Origin: Akkermansia sp.
Lineage (GTDB): Bacteria; Verrucomicrobiota; Verrucomicrobiia; Verrucomicrobiales; Akkermansiaceae
Length of the DNA: 64,000 bases
Reading direction: 5' to 3'
Assembly: GCA_017521405.1 (NCBI GenBank)
Contig: JAFXCP010000005.1
Span: 84,009-148,008, forward strand
This document shows, in pieces, positions 17,183-26,994 of this stretch; positions within the stretch are counted from its first letter, which is position 1; every line of letters begins with the position of its first letter. The translations under genes were made by a program, and so were the position numbers. The notes under the pieces are model-generated. The model did not search any database, was not told where the DNA came from, and was given only the letters and a program-made list of their open reading frames with translations.

Positions 17183-19315
17183 TTACCTACGATTACGTGT
17201 TTTGTTTGATTTGCGACGATTTTTTTTAGATTTTTCCGTATCGGAATCTGCTTCTTCTTTTTGGGGCGGATAGAATTTCAATTCTGCCACACTGCACCCC
17301 TTGCCTTCCAAAGCACGAGTTGCAGTCAAACGAGCAAAACGAGCCTGCTGAGGAGTAATGGCAACCTCCAATTCCACGGGGTTTGCTCGGAGGTTCGAGA
17401 ACTCTCCTTCTGCCACATTCTTCCATTGCTTACCATCGTTACTCAGTTCCAGCAGATAACGATCCGTCATATCCTGCACCTTGCCATCCTGCCGAGGCAA
17501 ATAGGAGAAAGAGGCAATTTCCCGTTTGCTTCCTAAATCAAGCTCAATAGTAGCCGGACGTGTGGCACTGTGCCAGAAGGTATCGGGATTGTCATCGCAT
17601 GCGGCGGCGGCATCCCCCTTAGCTTGGCGGGGATATCCCACATTCAACGTGCCGACAGGGCCGGAATTGCCTGTTCTGTTGTTGATGTAACAGGCTTTAA
17701 TTTGCCCCGGTCCTTGGAAGCTGATAGTACTCCCTTCCTTGTAGACGGGAGAAGAATTCCTTGGTGTGCTGCCATCCAGCGTGTAGTACGTTGTGCAGTC
17801 CGCATGCGTTTCCAAGGTGTATTGCCCATTGCCTTGAGCCCGAATTGCCGGTTTGGGGAGAATCTCCGGCATGCGGAGTAGCGATAATTCGCTTATGCAG
17901 GGGCAAGCCTTTGCACGCACTATATTCAGGCGAATTTTCCGGGTGGTAACCGGCTCATTGAGCCAGCGCATTACCTGATGCCCAATGGTATGCCCTTTGC
18001 CGCCACGCACGGCGTCCAGCCCTCGTTCCTTTTCTCCGGGCTTGCCGGCTTCAACAATGGTTTTCCACTCACCATCTAGCCAAGCATCCACACTGAAGGA
18101 TTCCACGCGCTGGCCAAGGCGTATTTGTTCACGCAATCGGATGACATCAAAGGTGGTTTCCCGTTCCAATCTGATTTCGACACTGCCGGAAGTCGTACCA
18201 TCATTGGGGCACCAGTAACTTTCGATATTACCATCCGTTAATTTAGCGGCGTTAAAACGCTTATCTTTTCCGCGGACTTCGGAAGCTTTAGCAGCAGCAC
18301 CCAGTGCGTAATCCTTAGAAAGTAATTCTCTGCGAGCTGCACCAAATGCAAGCAAAGAGTCCACATCCGCTTGATCGAGCCGTCCATTTCGATCCGGAGC
18401 TAAATTGAGGATGAGGTTAGCGCCAAGTCCCACACTGGAAAGGTACACCTTCATCAGGGTTTGCGGGTCCTTAACGGCATTTTTCTGTCCCGGGTGCCAA
18501 AACCATCCACGGTGGTTAATAGGGGTATCTCCTTCCAGAGAAATCCATTTGTTGTTTTGAATGTTCCAGAGGGGATAGGATACAAAGCCTTTCTCGGAGC
18601 CACCCCATACGGCATCCCCACGGCCGGAAGCTCCCCAAATAATGCAATCCGGTTGTAATCTGCGGATGCGGCGGACTACCTCTGCGTAGTCATAGTACTT
18701 ATCAGCTTCGCCAATGTTTCTGTTTTCCTTGGCTCCGCCATAGTAGCCATCCCCGCCCATGGCTCCATCGAACCAAATCTCAAAGATATCTCCGTATTGG
18801 GTCAGGAGTTCCTCTATTTGTTTGTAATACACCCTCAGGTATCCGGGGCGTCCGTATTCCGCACAGTTGCGATCCCAAGGGGAAAGGTAGGTGCCGAACT
18901 TTATACCGCTGGCTTTACACGCATTTGCGAATTCGCGCACCACATCTCCTTTACCGTTCTTCCAAGCCGCTTTCCGAATGTTGTGTTCTGTGCTTTTGGT
19001 GGGCCATGCACACCAGCCATCATGATGTTTGGCTGTGTAAATCATCCCGGACATGCCGGCTTCCTTAAATACGGAAGTGATTTTTTTTGCATCGAAAGCT
19101 ACCGGGTTAAATTGTGCAGGGCTTTCATCGCCGTAGCCCCATTCTCGGTTGGTGTATGTATTTAGGCCAAAGTGAACAAAGGCATACCATTCCATTCTGA
19201 GCCAATCTACCTGTTGTGAGGTAGGGGTAGGTCCGTAGACCGGGGGCGGTGAGGCTGCTCCGGCGAAGCTGGCAAGTGCACCTAAGGTGCAGAGGGTCGT
19301 CGCAAACAGTTTCAT
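17183..19315 (-). CDS. Secreted alpha-L-fucosidase (GH29) with two discoidin-type domains
   Basis: 710 residues. Signal peptide MKLFATTLCTLGALASFAGA. The GH29 barrel spans about 30-340: WYAFVHFGLNTYTNREWGYG, YTAKHHDGWCAWPT and GDIFEIWFDGAMGGDG, whose Asp (about residue 184) is at the nucleophile position. Two F5/8 type C-like domains (about 345-490 and 575-690) flank a chitobiase/FN3-like module (TTYYTLDGSTPRNSSPVY). The C-terminus is strongly basic (KKNRRKSNKTRNRR), an unusual end for a secreted enzyme. Likely removes fucose from mucin or milk-type glycans; linkage not predictable. It sits inside a transporter and housekeeping gene run, 22 bp after the DUF4340 gene. Confidence 0.95.
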   Translation of the reverse strand: MKLFATTLCTLGALASFAGAASPPPVYGPTPTSQQVDWLRMEWYAFVHFGLNTYTNREWGYGDESPAQFNPVAFDAKKITSVFKEAGMSGMIYTAKHHDGWCAWPTKSTEHNIRKAAWKNGKGDVVREFANACKASGIKFGTYLSPWDRNCAEYGRPGYLRVYYKQIEELLTQYGDIFEIWFDGAMGGDGYYGGAKENRNIGEADKYYDYAEVVRRIRRLQPDCIIWGASGRGDAVWGGSEKGFVSYPLWNIQNNKWISLEGDTPINHRGWFWHPGQKNAVKDPQTLMKVYLSSVGLGANLILNLAPDRNGRLDQADVDSLLAFGAARRELLSKDYALGAAAKASEVRGKDKRFNAAKLTDGNIESYWCPNDGTTSGSVEIRLERETTFDVIRLREQIRLGQRVESFSVDAWLDGEWKTIVEAGKPGEKERGLDAVRGGKGHTIGHQVMRWLNEPVTTRKIRLNIVRAKACPCISELSLLRMPEILPKPAIRAQGNGQYTLETHADCTTYYTLDGSTPRNSSPVYKEGSTISFQGPGQIKACYINNRTGNSGPVGTLNVGYPRQAKGDAAAACDDNPDTFWHSATRPATIELDLGSKREIASFSYLPRQDGKVQDMTDRYLLELSNDGKQWKNVAEGEFSNLRANPVELEVAITPQQARFARLTATRALEGKGCSVAELKFYPPQKEEADSDTEKSKKNRRKSNKTRNRR

Positions 19316-19337
19316 TGTGGTATATGTTCTTTTTGGG

Positions 19338-21584
19338 TTAGATATCGAGAAGGTCTCCTGCTAAGCTTTGGGCTCTTTCAAAAGGCAGAATGAACAGTTG
19401 ATTAGTCTCCCTTACTCGGCCGTAAAAGAAGGGCTTATCTGAATCCATAGCCGCCGGGGCAATCTCTATGGTTCGGATTTCTTTGATGGTTTTCCTCTCA
19501 GCCGTGGCCAAATTGCGGAAAAGTGCAGCATCCTCGGAATCTTCCAGTAGCATGGATTGCCCGGAATCCTCCATTACCGTAGTATGATGGTTAACGTCAT
19601 CCTGCTGTTCAATGACCGCGCTTTCCGCATCGGAATAATCGGTTTGTTCCAGCTCTAAAGAGACAGCGAAAGCCGGATTTTGCAAGGCAAGCAAAGCATC
19701 GGAATCCCCGGCATCAAGCCACTGTGATACTTTGAGCTTCTGGAGGCTACGTACATAATACTCCGCTCTATGCGGATTGATACGAGGCGTTACATCCTCT
19801 CCTCCGAGTGTTCCTGTCCAGCTTTCTCCTCTGTAATCATAATCCAGCACCAGAGGTGCCTGCTGGAAATGGAAACAGATGCGGCGCACCGCAGAAATGG
19901 GGAAGGAGAGCAGGGTGCGCTCTTTCCATTTTTCAGCTCTCAGAGAGAGCAGTTTAGTGAATTTTGTGCTAAGCCTGCAGATGGAATTTCCCCCGGCTTC
20001 CATGCCAAACCATGCGCGCTTGCCGGTTTGCGGATGCGCTGTATAACGCAGTAGGAAGGTGTGTGGCATTCTATCCTTCACTAAGGGGAGGTCTTCTCCA
20101 AATAAGGTAGCACGTACCATGCATGGTTTGGGGAGAATAGAAAGCACATAGTCCGGCGTATTCAAGCCAAATTGTTTCATTTGGTCTTCCATGGTTGCCC
20201 CGGGGGCAGCATCGGCCACAATTTCAAGTACGGGAATGTTGCTTAGTCCCTTGAGGAAACTCTGCACAATAGAATCCTCCGCTTTGGTATATCGATGTCC
20301 GGGCGTTGCAAACATCCAAGTGTCAGGTACTTGGCTCTCCTTGTCGCCGGGAATGAGCATAAGGCGGACGGCTGCATTTCTGTCATATGTTGCACGCAGG
20401 GAAACCCGGGCAATATCTTTTGCATCCAACTCGGTAAACTGCATGGAACGCAGAGCGGAAACGGTCAACGGCAGTTCATTGGTGTAAACGTGCTGATTAC
20501 TGATTCGCACCTGAGCCATGGCCTTATCGGGGAGGACAGGTAGCTCGCAGATGGCGTTAATCAAGCGGGCATAGCTGCCTTTTCTGCTAATACGGCGATC
20601 CGCTTGCAAGATAAAATACACAGGACGGTTCGATACCGTCGCATAACAATACACCTGCTCATCCCCCGGTGTTGTATATTGCTCGTATATGTTGAGCTGT
20701 ATCGGGGTGTCTCCCCAGCTTCCTTTTAGCGAGATTTGGTGCAGGGGCTGTTCCGATAGGGGGGTACTTGGCGCATCTTCTACCCGAACGGCTTTAAGAT
20801 TAACAAGACTTTGTACCAGTTTAGAAACGTTGTCCTCATCAGCACTGGTAATAATGGGGGCTGTAATGTTCCATTTAGCCTCCGCACTCAGGCGATTTAG
20901 TTCGACGGATTCTGTGCCTTGTGTTTTAATGGAGATACTTAAAAGCTGTTCCGGGTTAATTTGCAAGGGATTGGAATCGCGCAAAGCCTCTAGCCCATCT
21001 TTGAATAAATCCAGAATGTTGCCGCTTACCACATGAATGCGTTTATCTCTGCCATAAAAATTGGTACGCAGGTAAGTTGTGGGCAACAGGGTTTCACCAT
21101 CGCCGGCATCGTCCAGCCAAGGGGAGGTGCTGCCCAAAGTATAGCGAGCAATCGTGGTCATTCTATCCTCATCCACTCGTGTTTTGAGGGTAATGCGGTG
21201 GGGTGCCGTTTCCACCCCAAACTCACGCATGTTGCTGCGGGTTAATTTATTGAGCGGCAGAGTATCCACCAGTCGAGCTTTGGCTGTAAAGGCTAAAATG
21301 GCTTGCGCTACACCGGGGGAAAGTCTGTCTCGGAAAGGTTTGATAATCCACCAATTGCCTTGTTCATCGCGTTCGCATTCGATAGTATCGTGCATGTCTT
21401 CGATTCGCATCCAACACACCTCTCCCAATCGAGAGGTGTTTTCCTGCGAGAAGAGGGGCATGCCGGGCTCAAAACGATACCATCCCGTGATGCGAGCCAA
21501 ATTCCCATCGACTGTCAGGAATACCGCCAGCGTAACGCTGATGATACTCAGAACAACAAGAAAGATGGTGTTAAAGATTCTCAT
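19338..21584 (-). CDS. DUF4340 domain-containing membrane-anchored protein
   Basis: 748 residues. One N-terminal membrane helix (FLVVLSIISVTLAVFLTV), then a long extracytoplasmic region with repeated beta-rich DUF4340-like segments (for example WWIIKPFRDRLSPGVAQAIL and WNITAPIITSADEDNVSKLV). Such proteins are encoded next to GldG-like ABC components in many Verrucomicrobiota and Bacteroidota and probably act with them; the molecular role is unknown. It begins 9 bp after the GldG-like gene. Confidence 0.85.
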   Translation of the reverse strand: MRIFNTIFLVVLSIISVTLAVFLTVDGNLARITGWYRFEPGMPLFSQENTSRLGEVCWMRIEDMHDTIECERDEQGNWWIIKPFRDRLSPGVAQAILAFTAKARLVDTLPLNKLTRSNMREFGVETAPHRITLKTRVDEDRMTTIARYTLGSTSPWLDDAGDGETLLPTTYLRTNFYGRDKRIHVVSGNILDLFKDGLEALRDSNPLQINPEQLLSISIKTQGTESVELNRLSAEAKWNITAPIITSADEDNVSKLVQSLVNLKAVRVEDAPSTPLSEQPLHQISLKGSWGDTPIQLNIYEQYTTPGDEQVYCYATVSNRPVYFILQADRRISRKGSYARLINAICELPVLPDKAMAQVRISNQHVYTNELPLTVSALRSMQFTELDAKDIARVSLRATYDRNAAVRLMLIPGDKESQVPDTWMFATPGHRYTKAEDSIVQSFLKGLSNIPVLEIVADAAPGATMEDQMKQFGLNTPDYVLSILPKPCMVRATLFGEDLPLVKDRMPHTFLLRYTAHPQTGKRAWFGMEAGGNSICRLSTKFTKLLSLRAEKWKERTLLSFPISAVRRICFHFQQAPLVLDYDYRGESWTGTLGGEDVTPRINPHRAEYYVRSLQKLKVSQWLDAGDSDALLALQNPAFAVSLELEQTDYSDAESAVIEQQDDVNHHTTVMEDSGQSMLLEDSEDAALFRNLATAERKTIKEIRTIEIAPAAMDSDKPFFYGRVRETNQLFILPFERAQSLAGDLLDI

Positions 21585-21593
21585 ATAGGAAGT

Positions 21594-23117
21594 TTAATGG
21601 CGGCGAGTGTTCCAAATAATGAGAGCCACAAGGAGTGCCAACAGGGGCATCACAATGAGGGTAAGATGTTCCAAGGCACTGCGTGTATGGCGATTGAGGT
21701 CAATCCTCATCGTTAAGTCCTGATTGGCACTTTTGCCACCGTATTCAGGACGGCTGCACATCCACGCCCACAGCGTGTGCATGTAATCCCTTTGTTCTGT
21801 TTTAGCATTTTCCTTGGAAAGCATATCCACATTTCCCAGAACAACCATGGTGGAAAGATTGTTCGGATCTTTGGGATTTCCTCGTGTCACAGCTGCCTCC
21901 AAACACAGCGGGCCCAAGCGGTCCTCCTTGTCATTGTAAGCGGGGTCCAATCCTTGCCGTGTTTCTCCGTAATAAGCAGCTGTGGTCATGAGCAAAGGAT
22001 AACTGCTCAGCTTGCGCATGGCAGCTTCGTTTTCGTCCCCATGTTCCAGAGTGAGGGACATACACTGGCCCTCTACCTGAGTGGTGCCGTTCCAGAAAGC
22101 CTTTGTGCAATTCAGGCTCTTGGGGAACACTGCGGTGATGTCGTAATATGCTCGCTTGCGGTCTCGCAAAAGTACTCGGTCGGCATTGGGACGGATGCCC
22201 TGTTCTCTGAGGAATCGGTACAAGCGCGGCAGCTTTTCTGCTGTGGGGTTCAATGCTACAAAGATGGCGTTTCGCCCCTCTCTTTCCCAAAATTCACGTA
22301 CCACATCCATTTCTTTTTCCGAGAAGTCCGTGTTGGGGGAAATAATGATGAGCCCTTCCGCATTATCCGGCAGGCGCTCCGCATTGGCTATCTCCACCCA
22401 CGAAAGCTGGATATTCAAGGAATTGGTAATGGTGCCTATGGATTCAAGCAAGGTTTGGTCATCCCGAGATACGCCGCCTTTACCTTCTACCACGTACATA
22501 TGGCGCATCTTGCCTTCCACGGCTTCCGTAATGGCAGAGCAGACGACCTCATCCATCATCAGGGCCACAGCTCGGCGGCTTTCATCCGGCAGCGTCTCAT
22601 ATTTCACGAAGGCTGTTCCGGGGCGCACGCGTACATGATGCCGGTCACTAAGGCGTTCCTCGAAGGTTCTGAGGGCTATGGTGGGGTCTTTTCTGGCATC
22701 CACAATGCAGAGATTTTGGTTGAATTCCACACCATAGATTTGAGCAATCTCGCGGGCTCGGTTCGGCTGGCGAATGGGGTCAAAACACTCCACTTCAATT
22801 TTACCATTGCCGTAGCGCTTATATTCCTCCAGGAGCGAATACATGCGCGCATAATTGGGAGTGGAGCGCTTGAAGGCAAAAATGATACGGACCGGCGTAT
22901 CGCGTTTCTGAATACGCTCACTCGTCAGCACATTGACGGAGCGTTCAGAAATGGTATATTTCATATCCTCCGTCAAATCGTGGCGAGCATACTCGTGACA
23001 TCCGATATAGTTGCAGGCAATAACAATGATGCCCAATAAAACCAGATTTAGCCAAGCAAGGGGATTGTACTTTACCTTACGCGCCTCGGGGTGTTTTCCT
23101 GTGTCGTTCTTACTCAT
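21594..23117 (-). CDS. GldG-like ABC transporter auxiliary protein
   Basis: 507 residues. Two membrane helices at the ends: LAWLNLVLLGIIVIACNYIG near residue 20 and LTLIVMPLLALLVALIIWN at the C-terminus. Between them lies the GldG/IFT52-like domain: TPVRIIFAFKRSTPNYARMY, a RMYSLLEEYKRYGNGKIEVE stretch, and GLIIISPNTDFSEKEMDVV. In gliding Bacteroidota GldA, GldF and GldG form an ABC complex; in non-gliding phyla the role is unknown. Gene order here is ATPase, permease, GldG, DUF4340. Confidence 0.88.
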   Translation of the reverse strand: MSKNDTGKHPEARKVKYNPLAWLNLVLLGIIVIACNYIGCHEYARHDLTEDMKYTISERSVNVLTSERIQKRDTPVRIIFAFKRSTPNYARMYSLLEEYKRYGNGKIEVECFDPIRQPNRAREIAQIYGVEFNQNLCIVDARKDPTIALRTFEERLSDRHHVRVRPGTAFVKYETLPDESRRAVALMMDEVVCSAITEAVEGKMRHMYVVEGKGGVSRDDQTLLESIGTITNSLNIQLSWVEIANAERLPDNAEGLIIISPNTDFSEKEMDVVREFWEREGRNAIFVALNPTAEKLPRLYRFLREQGIRPNADRVLLRDRKRAYYDITAVFPKSLNCTKAFWNGTTQVEGQCMSLTLEHGDENEAAMRKLSSYPLLMTTAAYYGETRQGLDPAYNDKEDRLGPLCLEAAVTRGNPKDPNNLSTMVVLGNVDMLSKENAKTEQRDYMHTLWAWMCSRPEYGGKSANQDLTMRIDLNRHTRSALEHLTLIVMPLLALLVALIIWNTRRH

Positions 23118-23156
23118 ACAGAGAAAAATAATAAAGTCAAAGAGAAGGGGGATTGT

Positions 23157-23975
23157 TTAACGGTGCCAGCGGCGGTAATCCACCACGCGTTTGGTGAGAG
23201 CCAGTGTGAAAATGGCTAAGGAAAGATACAACACCAAGGGGCGTGTGTCCACCAAGCCTCGGGAGAAGGCACTTATTTGCTCCGTGCAGGAGAGGTAATG
23301 GAATACCGGGGCCGCCGGGAATTCCCCCCACAGTTCAGTTACGCGACCAATGAAATAGTACATAATCATCAGACATGTGCACACAATACCTGCAATGATT
23401 TGACTACGAGTTAATGAGGAGCAAAATAATCCGAGAGCAATAAAGAAAGAACCGGATATCGTCAAAATGCTAATGGGTCCATACCAATCAGCCGGAGTGT
23501 ATTCGATGCGTCCTTCCGGTATGATGCCGTAACGAGTTTCTGTGTAAAGGTTGCCTAACTCGCTCATCCACGGATACAGCAGCATGGGCAGCCAAAGGAC
23601 TACGTAAAAGAGCAGGGCGGCAAAGTATTTCCCCAGAACAATTTGTGTGGTGGTTACGGGTGCCGTCAGTAGTCCTTCCAATGTTCCTTGGCGTTCTTCA
23701 TCCGCAAAGGTTCGCATGGTGATGAGCGGGAAAATAAAAATGAAATAGAACCAAAAATGCACGTTGTTAAGCATATAGAACATAACGCTTTCGCCGGAGG
23801 CTTGGCTCATGGTTTGGATTACTGCTTGCAGCCAGAAGCCTTGCAGTGCCATTGTGCAGGCCAGAATAACCCACCCAAAGGGCGTGCCTAAATAGCTTTT
23901 GAGTTCTTTCCCGAAAATAGTGCGTGTGGTATATAACCAGCTGCGGGTTCGTTTAATGGTGTCGGTCTTAGACAT
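23157..23975 (-). CDS. ABC transporter permease, GldF-like (ABC-2 family)
   Basis: 272 residues with about six transmembrane helices. Hallmarks: FGKELKSYLGTPFGWVILAC near the N-terminus, FIFPLITMRTFADEERQGTLEGLLTAPVTTTQIVLGKYFA (the conserved cytoplasmic loop of ABC-2/GldF permeases, positions about 80-118) and hydrophobic C-terminal segments. Pairs with the ATPase gene 18 bp upstream and the GldG-like gene 39 bp downstream. Confidence 0.92.
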   Translation of the reverse strand: MSKTDTIKRTRSWLYTTRTIFGKELKSYLGTPFGWVILACTMALQGFWLQAVIQTMSQASGESVMFYMLNNVHFWFYFIFIFPLITMRTFADEERQGTLEGLLTAPVTTTQIVLGKYFAALLFYVVLWLPMLLYPWMSELGNLYTETRYGIIPEGRIEYTPADWYGPISILTISGSFFIALGLFCSSLTRSQIIAGIVCTCLMIMYYFIGRVTELWGEFPAAPVFHYLSCTEQISAFSRGLVDTRPLVLYLSLAIFTLALTKRVVDYRRWHR

Positions 23976-23993
23976 GGGGAGAATATGATAGGA

Positions 23994-24935
23994 TTAATCG
24001 CGGCGGGTCATTTCCACGAAAACGTTTTCAAGATTGGGAATGTGTCGATAGATGTGGCGCATGGGTAACCCATGCGCGGCAATGATGGCTGCCGCTTTTT
24101 CCCGCGTATCGGTGCCGGGTTCTGCACGCACTAAAATGCGGTTCCAGCCACCGGGTAGGGGGTCTTCTATAATGACTTTCTTTACAGGTTCAAAGGCTTC
24201 TAACTCCTTAATCACCTCTGTCGGATCTCCCTTAAACTCAATGGATACTCGTCCTGCAGCGCGGAGGTCTCGCGTAAGATTACTCGGTGTATCCGATGCT
24301 TTAATGATGCCTTGGTCGATGATAATTACCTTATTGCAAATCATTTCCACCTCGCTCAGAATGTGTGTGGAAAGGATGACGGTATGTTCTTCCGCCAAGG
24401 AGCGAATGAGTTCGCGGATTTGCCGTATCTGGTTGGGGTCTAATCCATTTGTGGGTTCATCCAATATAAGCAAATCCGGGTTGCCAAGCAGAGCGTCCGC
24501 CAGTCCGGTTCTTTGCCGATATCCTTTTGATAAAGTGCTGATGAGATTCTTCCGCTTTGCCTCAAGACCACAACGCTCAATGGCTAAGCCAATCTGTTTC
24601 CTCACGGAAGAACCGCATATTCCTTTAAGACGAGCCCGGTACTCTAAATACTCGTATACTCGCATCTCCTCGTACAACGGTACATTCTCCGGCATGTAGC
24701 CCAGATGTCTGCGGGCTTCCAACGGATGGTCGATGATATCGTACCCGGCGATGCTTGCTGTGCCGGCACTAGGTGGTAAATATCCCGTCAGCATCTTCAT
24801 CGTTGTTGTCTTACCGGCTCCGTTTGGTCCAAGAAATCCAACGATTTCTCCTTTCTCAATCGAAAATGTGGCATCTTTCACAGCCGTAAATCGGCCAAAC
24901 ACTTTGTGAAGATGCTGTGCGGTCACCATACTCAT
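23994..24935 (-). CDS. ABC transporter ATP-binding protein, GldA-like
   Basis: 313 residues. Walker A GFLGPNGAGKTTTMKMLTG (near 40), Q-loop region YMPENVPLYEEMRVYEYL, signature LSKGYRQRTGLADAL, Walker B LLILDEPTNGLDPNQI and H-loop ILSTHILSEVE. A C-terminal regulatory-like domain of about 80 residues follows. The ATG at 24935 is preferred to an upstream ATG because a TTGAAA/TAGAAT promoter ends 11 nt before it, so the longer N-terminus would lie in the promoter. First gene of the nine-gene minus-strand run. Confidence 0.93.
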   Translation of the reverse strand: MSMVTAQHLHKVFGRFTAVKDATFSIEKGEIVGFLGPNGAGKTTTMKMLTGYLPPSAGTASIAGYDIIDHPLEARRHLGYMPENVPLYEEMRVYEYLEYRARLKGICGSSVRKQIGLAIERCGLEAKRKNLISTLSKGYRQRTGLADALLGNPDLLILDEPTNGLDPNQIRQIRELIRSLAEEHTVILSTHILSEVEMICNKVIIIDQGIIKASDTPSNLTRDLRAAGRVSIEFKGDPTEVIKELEAFEPVKKVIIEDPLPGGWNRILVRAEPGTDTREKAAAIIAAHGLPMRHIYRHIPNLENVFVEMTRRD

Positions 24936-24946
24936 ATGCGAGCGTA

Positions 24947-24974
24947 ATTCTAGCAGAATAATCTGATTTTTCAA
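24947..24974 (-). promoter_or_regulatory. Promoter of the gld-like operon, near-leaderless
   Basis: Minus strand TTGAAA (24974-24969), 16-bp spacer, TAGAAT (24952-24947). The start is expected about 4 nt before the ATG at 24935. It is the only promoter I see for the whole run down to 11744. Confidence 0.65.
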
Positions 24975-25088
24975 GTTGAATCTGCGGGACTGGCACATAG
25001 CACCTGATATCCGGCGTAAAAATTAGGCATTACATATATTATGCGCAGTTGTAAATCTGCCTGCTTTTTCGTGTCCACTGCGGTGAGC

Positions 25089-25117
25089 TTGACGATGAAA
25101 CGGAGCTATGGTAAGAT
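25089..25117 (+). promoter_or_regulatory. Promoter of ruvB
   Basis: TTGACG (25089-25094), 17-bp spacer, TAAGAT (25112-25117). Initiation near 25124 leaves about 12 nt before the ATG at 25137. Confidence 0.65.
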
Positions 25118-25136
25118 TTGCTGCACGAAAAAAAGT

Positions 25137-26156
25137 ATGGCAGACACCCTCTACACACGCATGGCAGATGCCCCGGTCAGCAGTTACGATTTATCTCTGC
25201 GACCACCGGCCTTTAGTGAATTTTGCGGTCAGGAGAAAGTTAAAGAGCGTTTGATGCTGATGGTTCAGGCCGCCAAGCTGCGAGGAGACGTGCTGGACCA
25301 TGTGTTACTGAGTGGTCCTCCCGGTTTGGGAAAGACAACCTTGGCCAACATTATAGCGAATGCTGTCGGGCATCGTTTGCACACCACATCCGGTCCCCAG
25401 ATAGAAAAAGCCGGAGATTTAGCCGGGATTCTGACGAATGTAGAACGAGGAGACGTCCTATTTATCGATGAGATTCATCGTTTACACCCGGCCATAGAAG
25501 AATACCTGTATCCGGCTATGGAGGATTTTCGGCTGGATATCATCATCGATCAAGGCCCCAGTGCGCGCTCCATTCAGCTGAATCTGCCGAAATTCACCCT
25601 TGTAGGGGCAACCACGCGAGCCGGAATGCTCACCGGCCCCCTGCGCTCTCGCTTTGGCTTGGTGAATCGGCTGGATTACTACACAGCAGAGGAACTGTGC
25701 CGCATATTGCATCGTTCTGCCGGATTGCTGGACATTCAGCTCTCTCAGGCCGGAGCGTTGGCCATAGCGCGCCGCTCCCGCGGGACACCACGCGTAGCAA
25801 ATGCCCTGCTCCGTTGGGTTCGGGATTACGCGCAAGTAAAGGCCGACGGACACATTACGGACAGTGTGGCGCAAGCAGCGCTGGGAATGATAGATATTGA
25901 CGATGATGGCTTAGATGAAATGGATAAGCGTCTGCTGGAAACAATCATCTATAAATTCGGAGGCGGCCCGGTAGGTCTATCCTCTCTGGCTGTAGCCGTA
26001 GGGGAGGATGAATCGACCATTGAGGACGTACACGAGCCTTTTCTCATCATGCAAGGCTATGTGAAGCGCACTCCCCGCGGGCGTGAGGCTATGCCGGCAG
26101 CTTACCGTAAATTGGGTGCAACACTTCCCGGCGGGCAAACGGAATTGGGTTTGTAA
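25137..26156 (+). CDS. ruvB: Holliday junction branch migration ATPase RuvB
   Basis: 339 residues, the usual RuvB length. Motifs: [19 protein letters not shown], Walker [21 protein letters not shown], Walker [21 protein letters not shown], sensor 1 [20 protein letters not shown] (with the Arg finger) and the winged-helix C-terminus ending in [18 protein letters not shown] longer frame begins at 25041 but would include the promoter, so 25137 is chosen. It drives RuvA-bound junctions together with RuvC; neither is in the window. Confidence 0.97.
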   Translation: MADTLYTRMADAPVSSYDLSLRPPAFSEFCGQEKVKERLMLMVQAAKLRGDVLDHVLLSGPPGLGKTTLANIIANAVGHRLHTTSGPQIEKAGDLAGILTNVERGDVLFIDEIHRLHPAIEEYLYPAMEDFRLDIIIDQGPSARSIQLNLPKFTLVGATTRAGMLTGPLRSRFGLVNRLDYYTAEELCRILHRSAGLLDIQLSQAGALAIARRSRGTPRVANALLRWVRDYAQVKADGHITDSVAQAALGMIDIDDDGLDEMDKRLLETIIYKFGGGPVGLSSLAVAVGEDESTIEDVHEPFLIMQGYVKRTPRGREAMPAAYRKLGATLPGGQTELGL

Positions 26157-26169
26157 TATTTCATTCAAT

Positions 26170-26985
26170 ATGTTGCATTTCAACAAATTATTGCTCATTT
26201 TAAGCGCTCCCCTGCTCCTTTTATCCTGTGCACAGCAACGTATGCGTGCCATTGTTGCAGAGTCTCGTACGGTAGTATTGGATATAGGCCATTATTACCA
26301 CCCGGAGCGCGGTGGGCAAGGAGCCAGAACCCCAGATTCCCGCTATGGAAAAATAGAAGAATGTGAATTTTGGTATCAGTATACCAAATATACAAAAAAG
26401 GTTATAGAGGATGCAGGCTATCAATGTATTGTCTGCAATCGGGGAAGTGAGCCTTCACATAAGAAATTAGCTGCCGCGTCCAGAGAAACGGGAGTATTCC
26501 ATGTGAACACTCCGGAGCCTAACGCCATTTATCGCTCGGCGCAGCACCCACACCGCATGGCTGTGGGCATGCTTAGCACCAACTTTGCTTTGGAACAGAA
26601 CCCTGCCGCAGTAGTATATCTCCACCATAATAGCCACAGTGACGATTGGCAGGTATACAACAAAGGAGGAATATACTGCAACGAGGTGGGCGGACCTTTG
26701 GGCTTTGCTGTGGCAAATGTAATTAACCAAGAGGTTTACGAAAAATTCCTACCCAATAACGGAGTGCCTTGCGAAGTGATACTGCGCACCGATGGTCGCA
26801 GAGGCGGTGGCGATTGGCTCAACGCCTGCAACGAATCCTATGTGCCTGCCATCATCACTGAGGCAACATTCCTTTCTAATCCGGAGCATGCACGCAGCCT
26901 TTCTCGCAAGGAAAATGCCATACGTTACGCCGAAGCCGTAGGCCGGGGCGTTGTCAACTACTTACAGCAAAGGGAGCAGGAATAA
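26170..26985 (+). CDS. N-acetylmuramoyl-L-alanine amidase (Amidase_3) lipoprotein
   Basis: 271 residues. Lipoprotein signal MLHFNKLLLILSAPLLLLSC with a LLSC lipobox (Cys20). The zinc amidase domain follows: VVLDIGHYYHPERG (first His), ECEFWYQYTKYTKKVIE (Glu), AVVYLHHNSHSDDW (second His in HxN) and AIITEATFLSN (catalytic Glu). It cleaves the amide between MurNAc and L-Ala of peptidoglycan, here from a membrane anchor. Starts 13 bp after ruvB; its stop is 10 bp from the convergent Sel1 gene. Confidence 0.9.
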   Translation: MLHFNKLLLILSAPLLLLSCAQQRMRAIVAESRTVVLDIGHYYHPERGGQGARTPDSRYGKIEECEFWYQYTKYTKKVIEDAGYQCIVCNRGSEPSHKKLAAASRETGVFHVNTPEPNAIYRSAQHPHRMAVGMLSTNFALEQNPAAVVYLHHNSHSDDWQVYNKGGIYCNEVGGPLGFAVANVINQEVYEKFLPNNGVPCEVILRTDGRRGGGDWLNACNESYVPAIITEATFLSNPEHARSLSRKENAIRYAEAVGRGVVNYLQQREQE

Positions 26986-26994
26986 GGGAGCCTA

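Noticed and set aside
21777-23039. Plus-strand open frame of 420 codons
   Set aside because: Antisense to the GldG-like gene, no recognisable motif.
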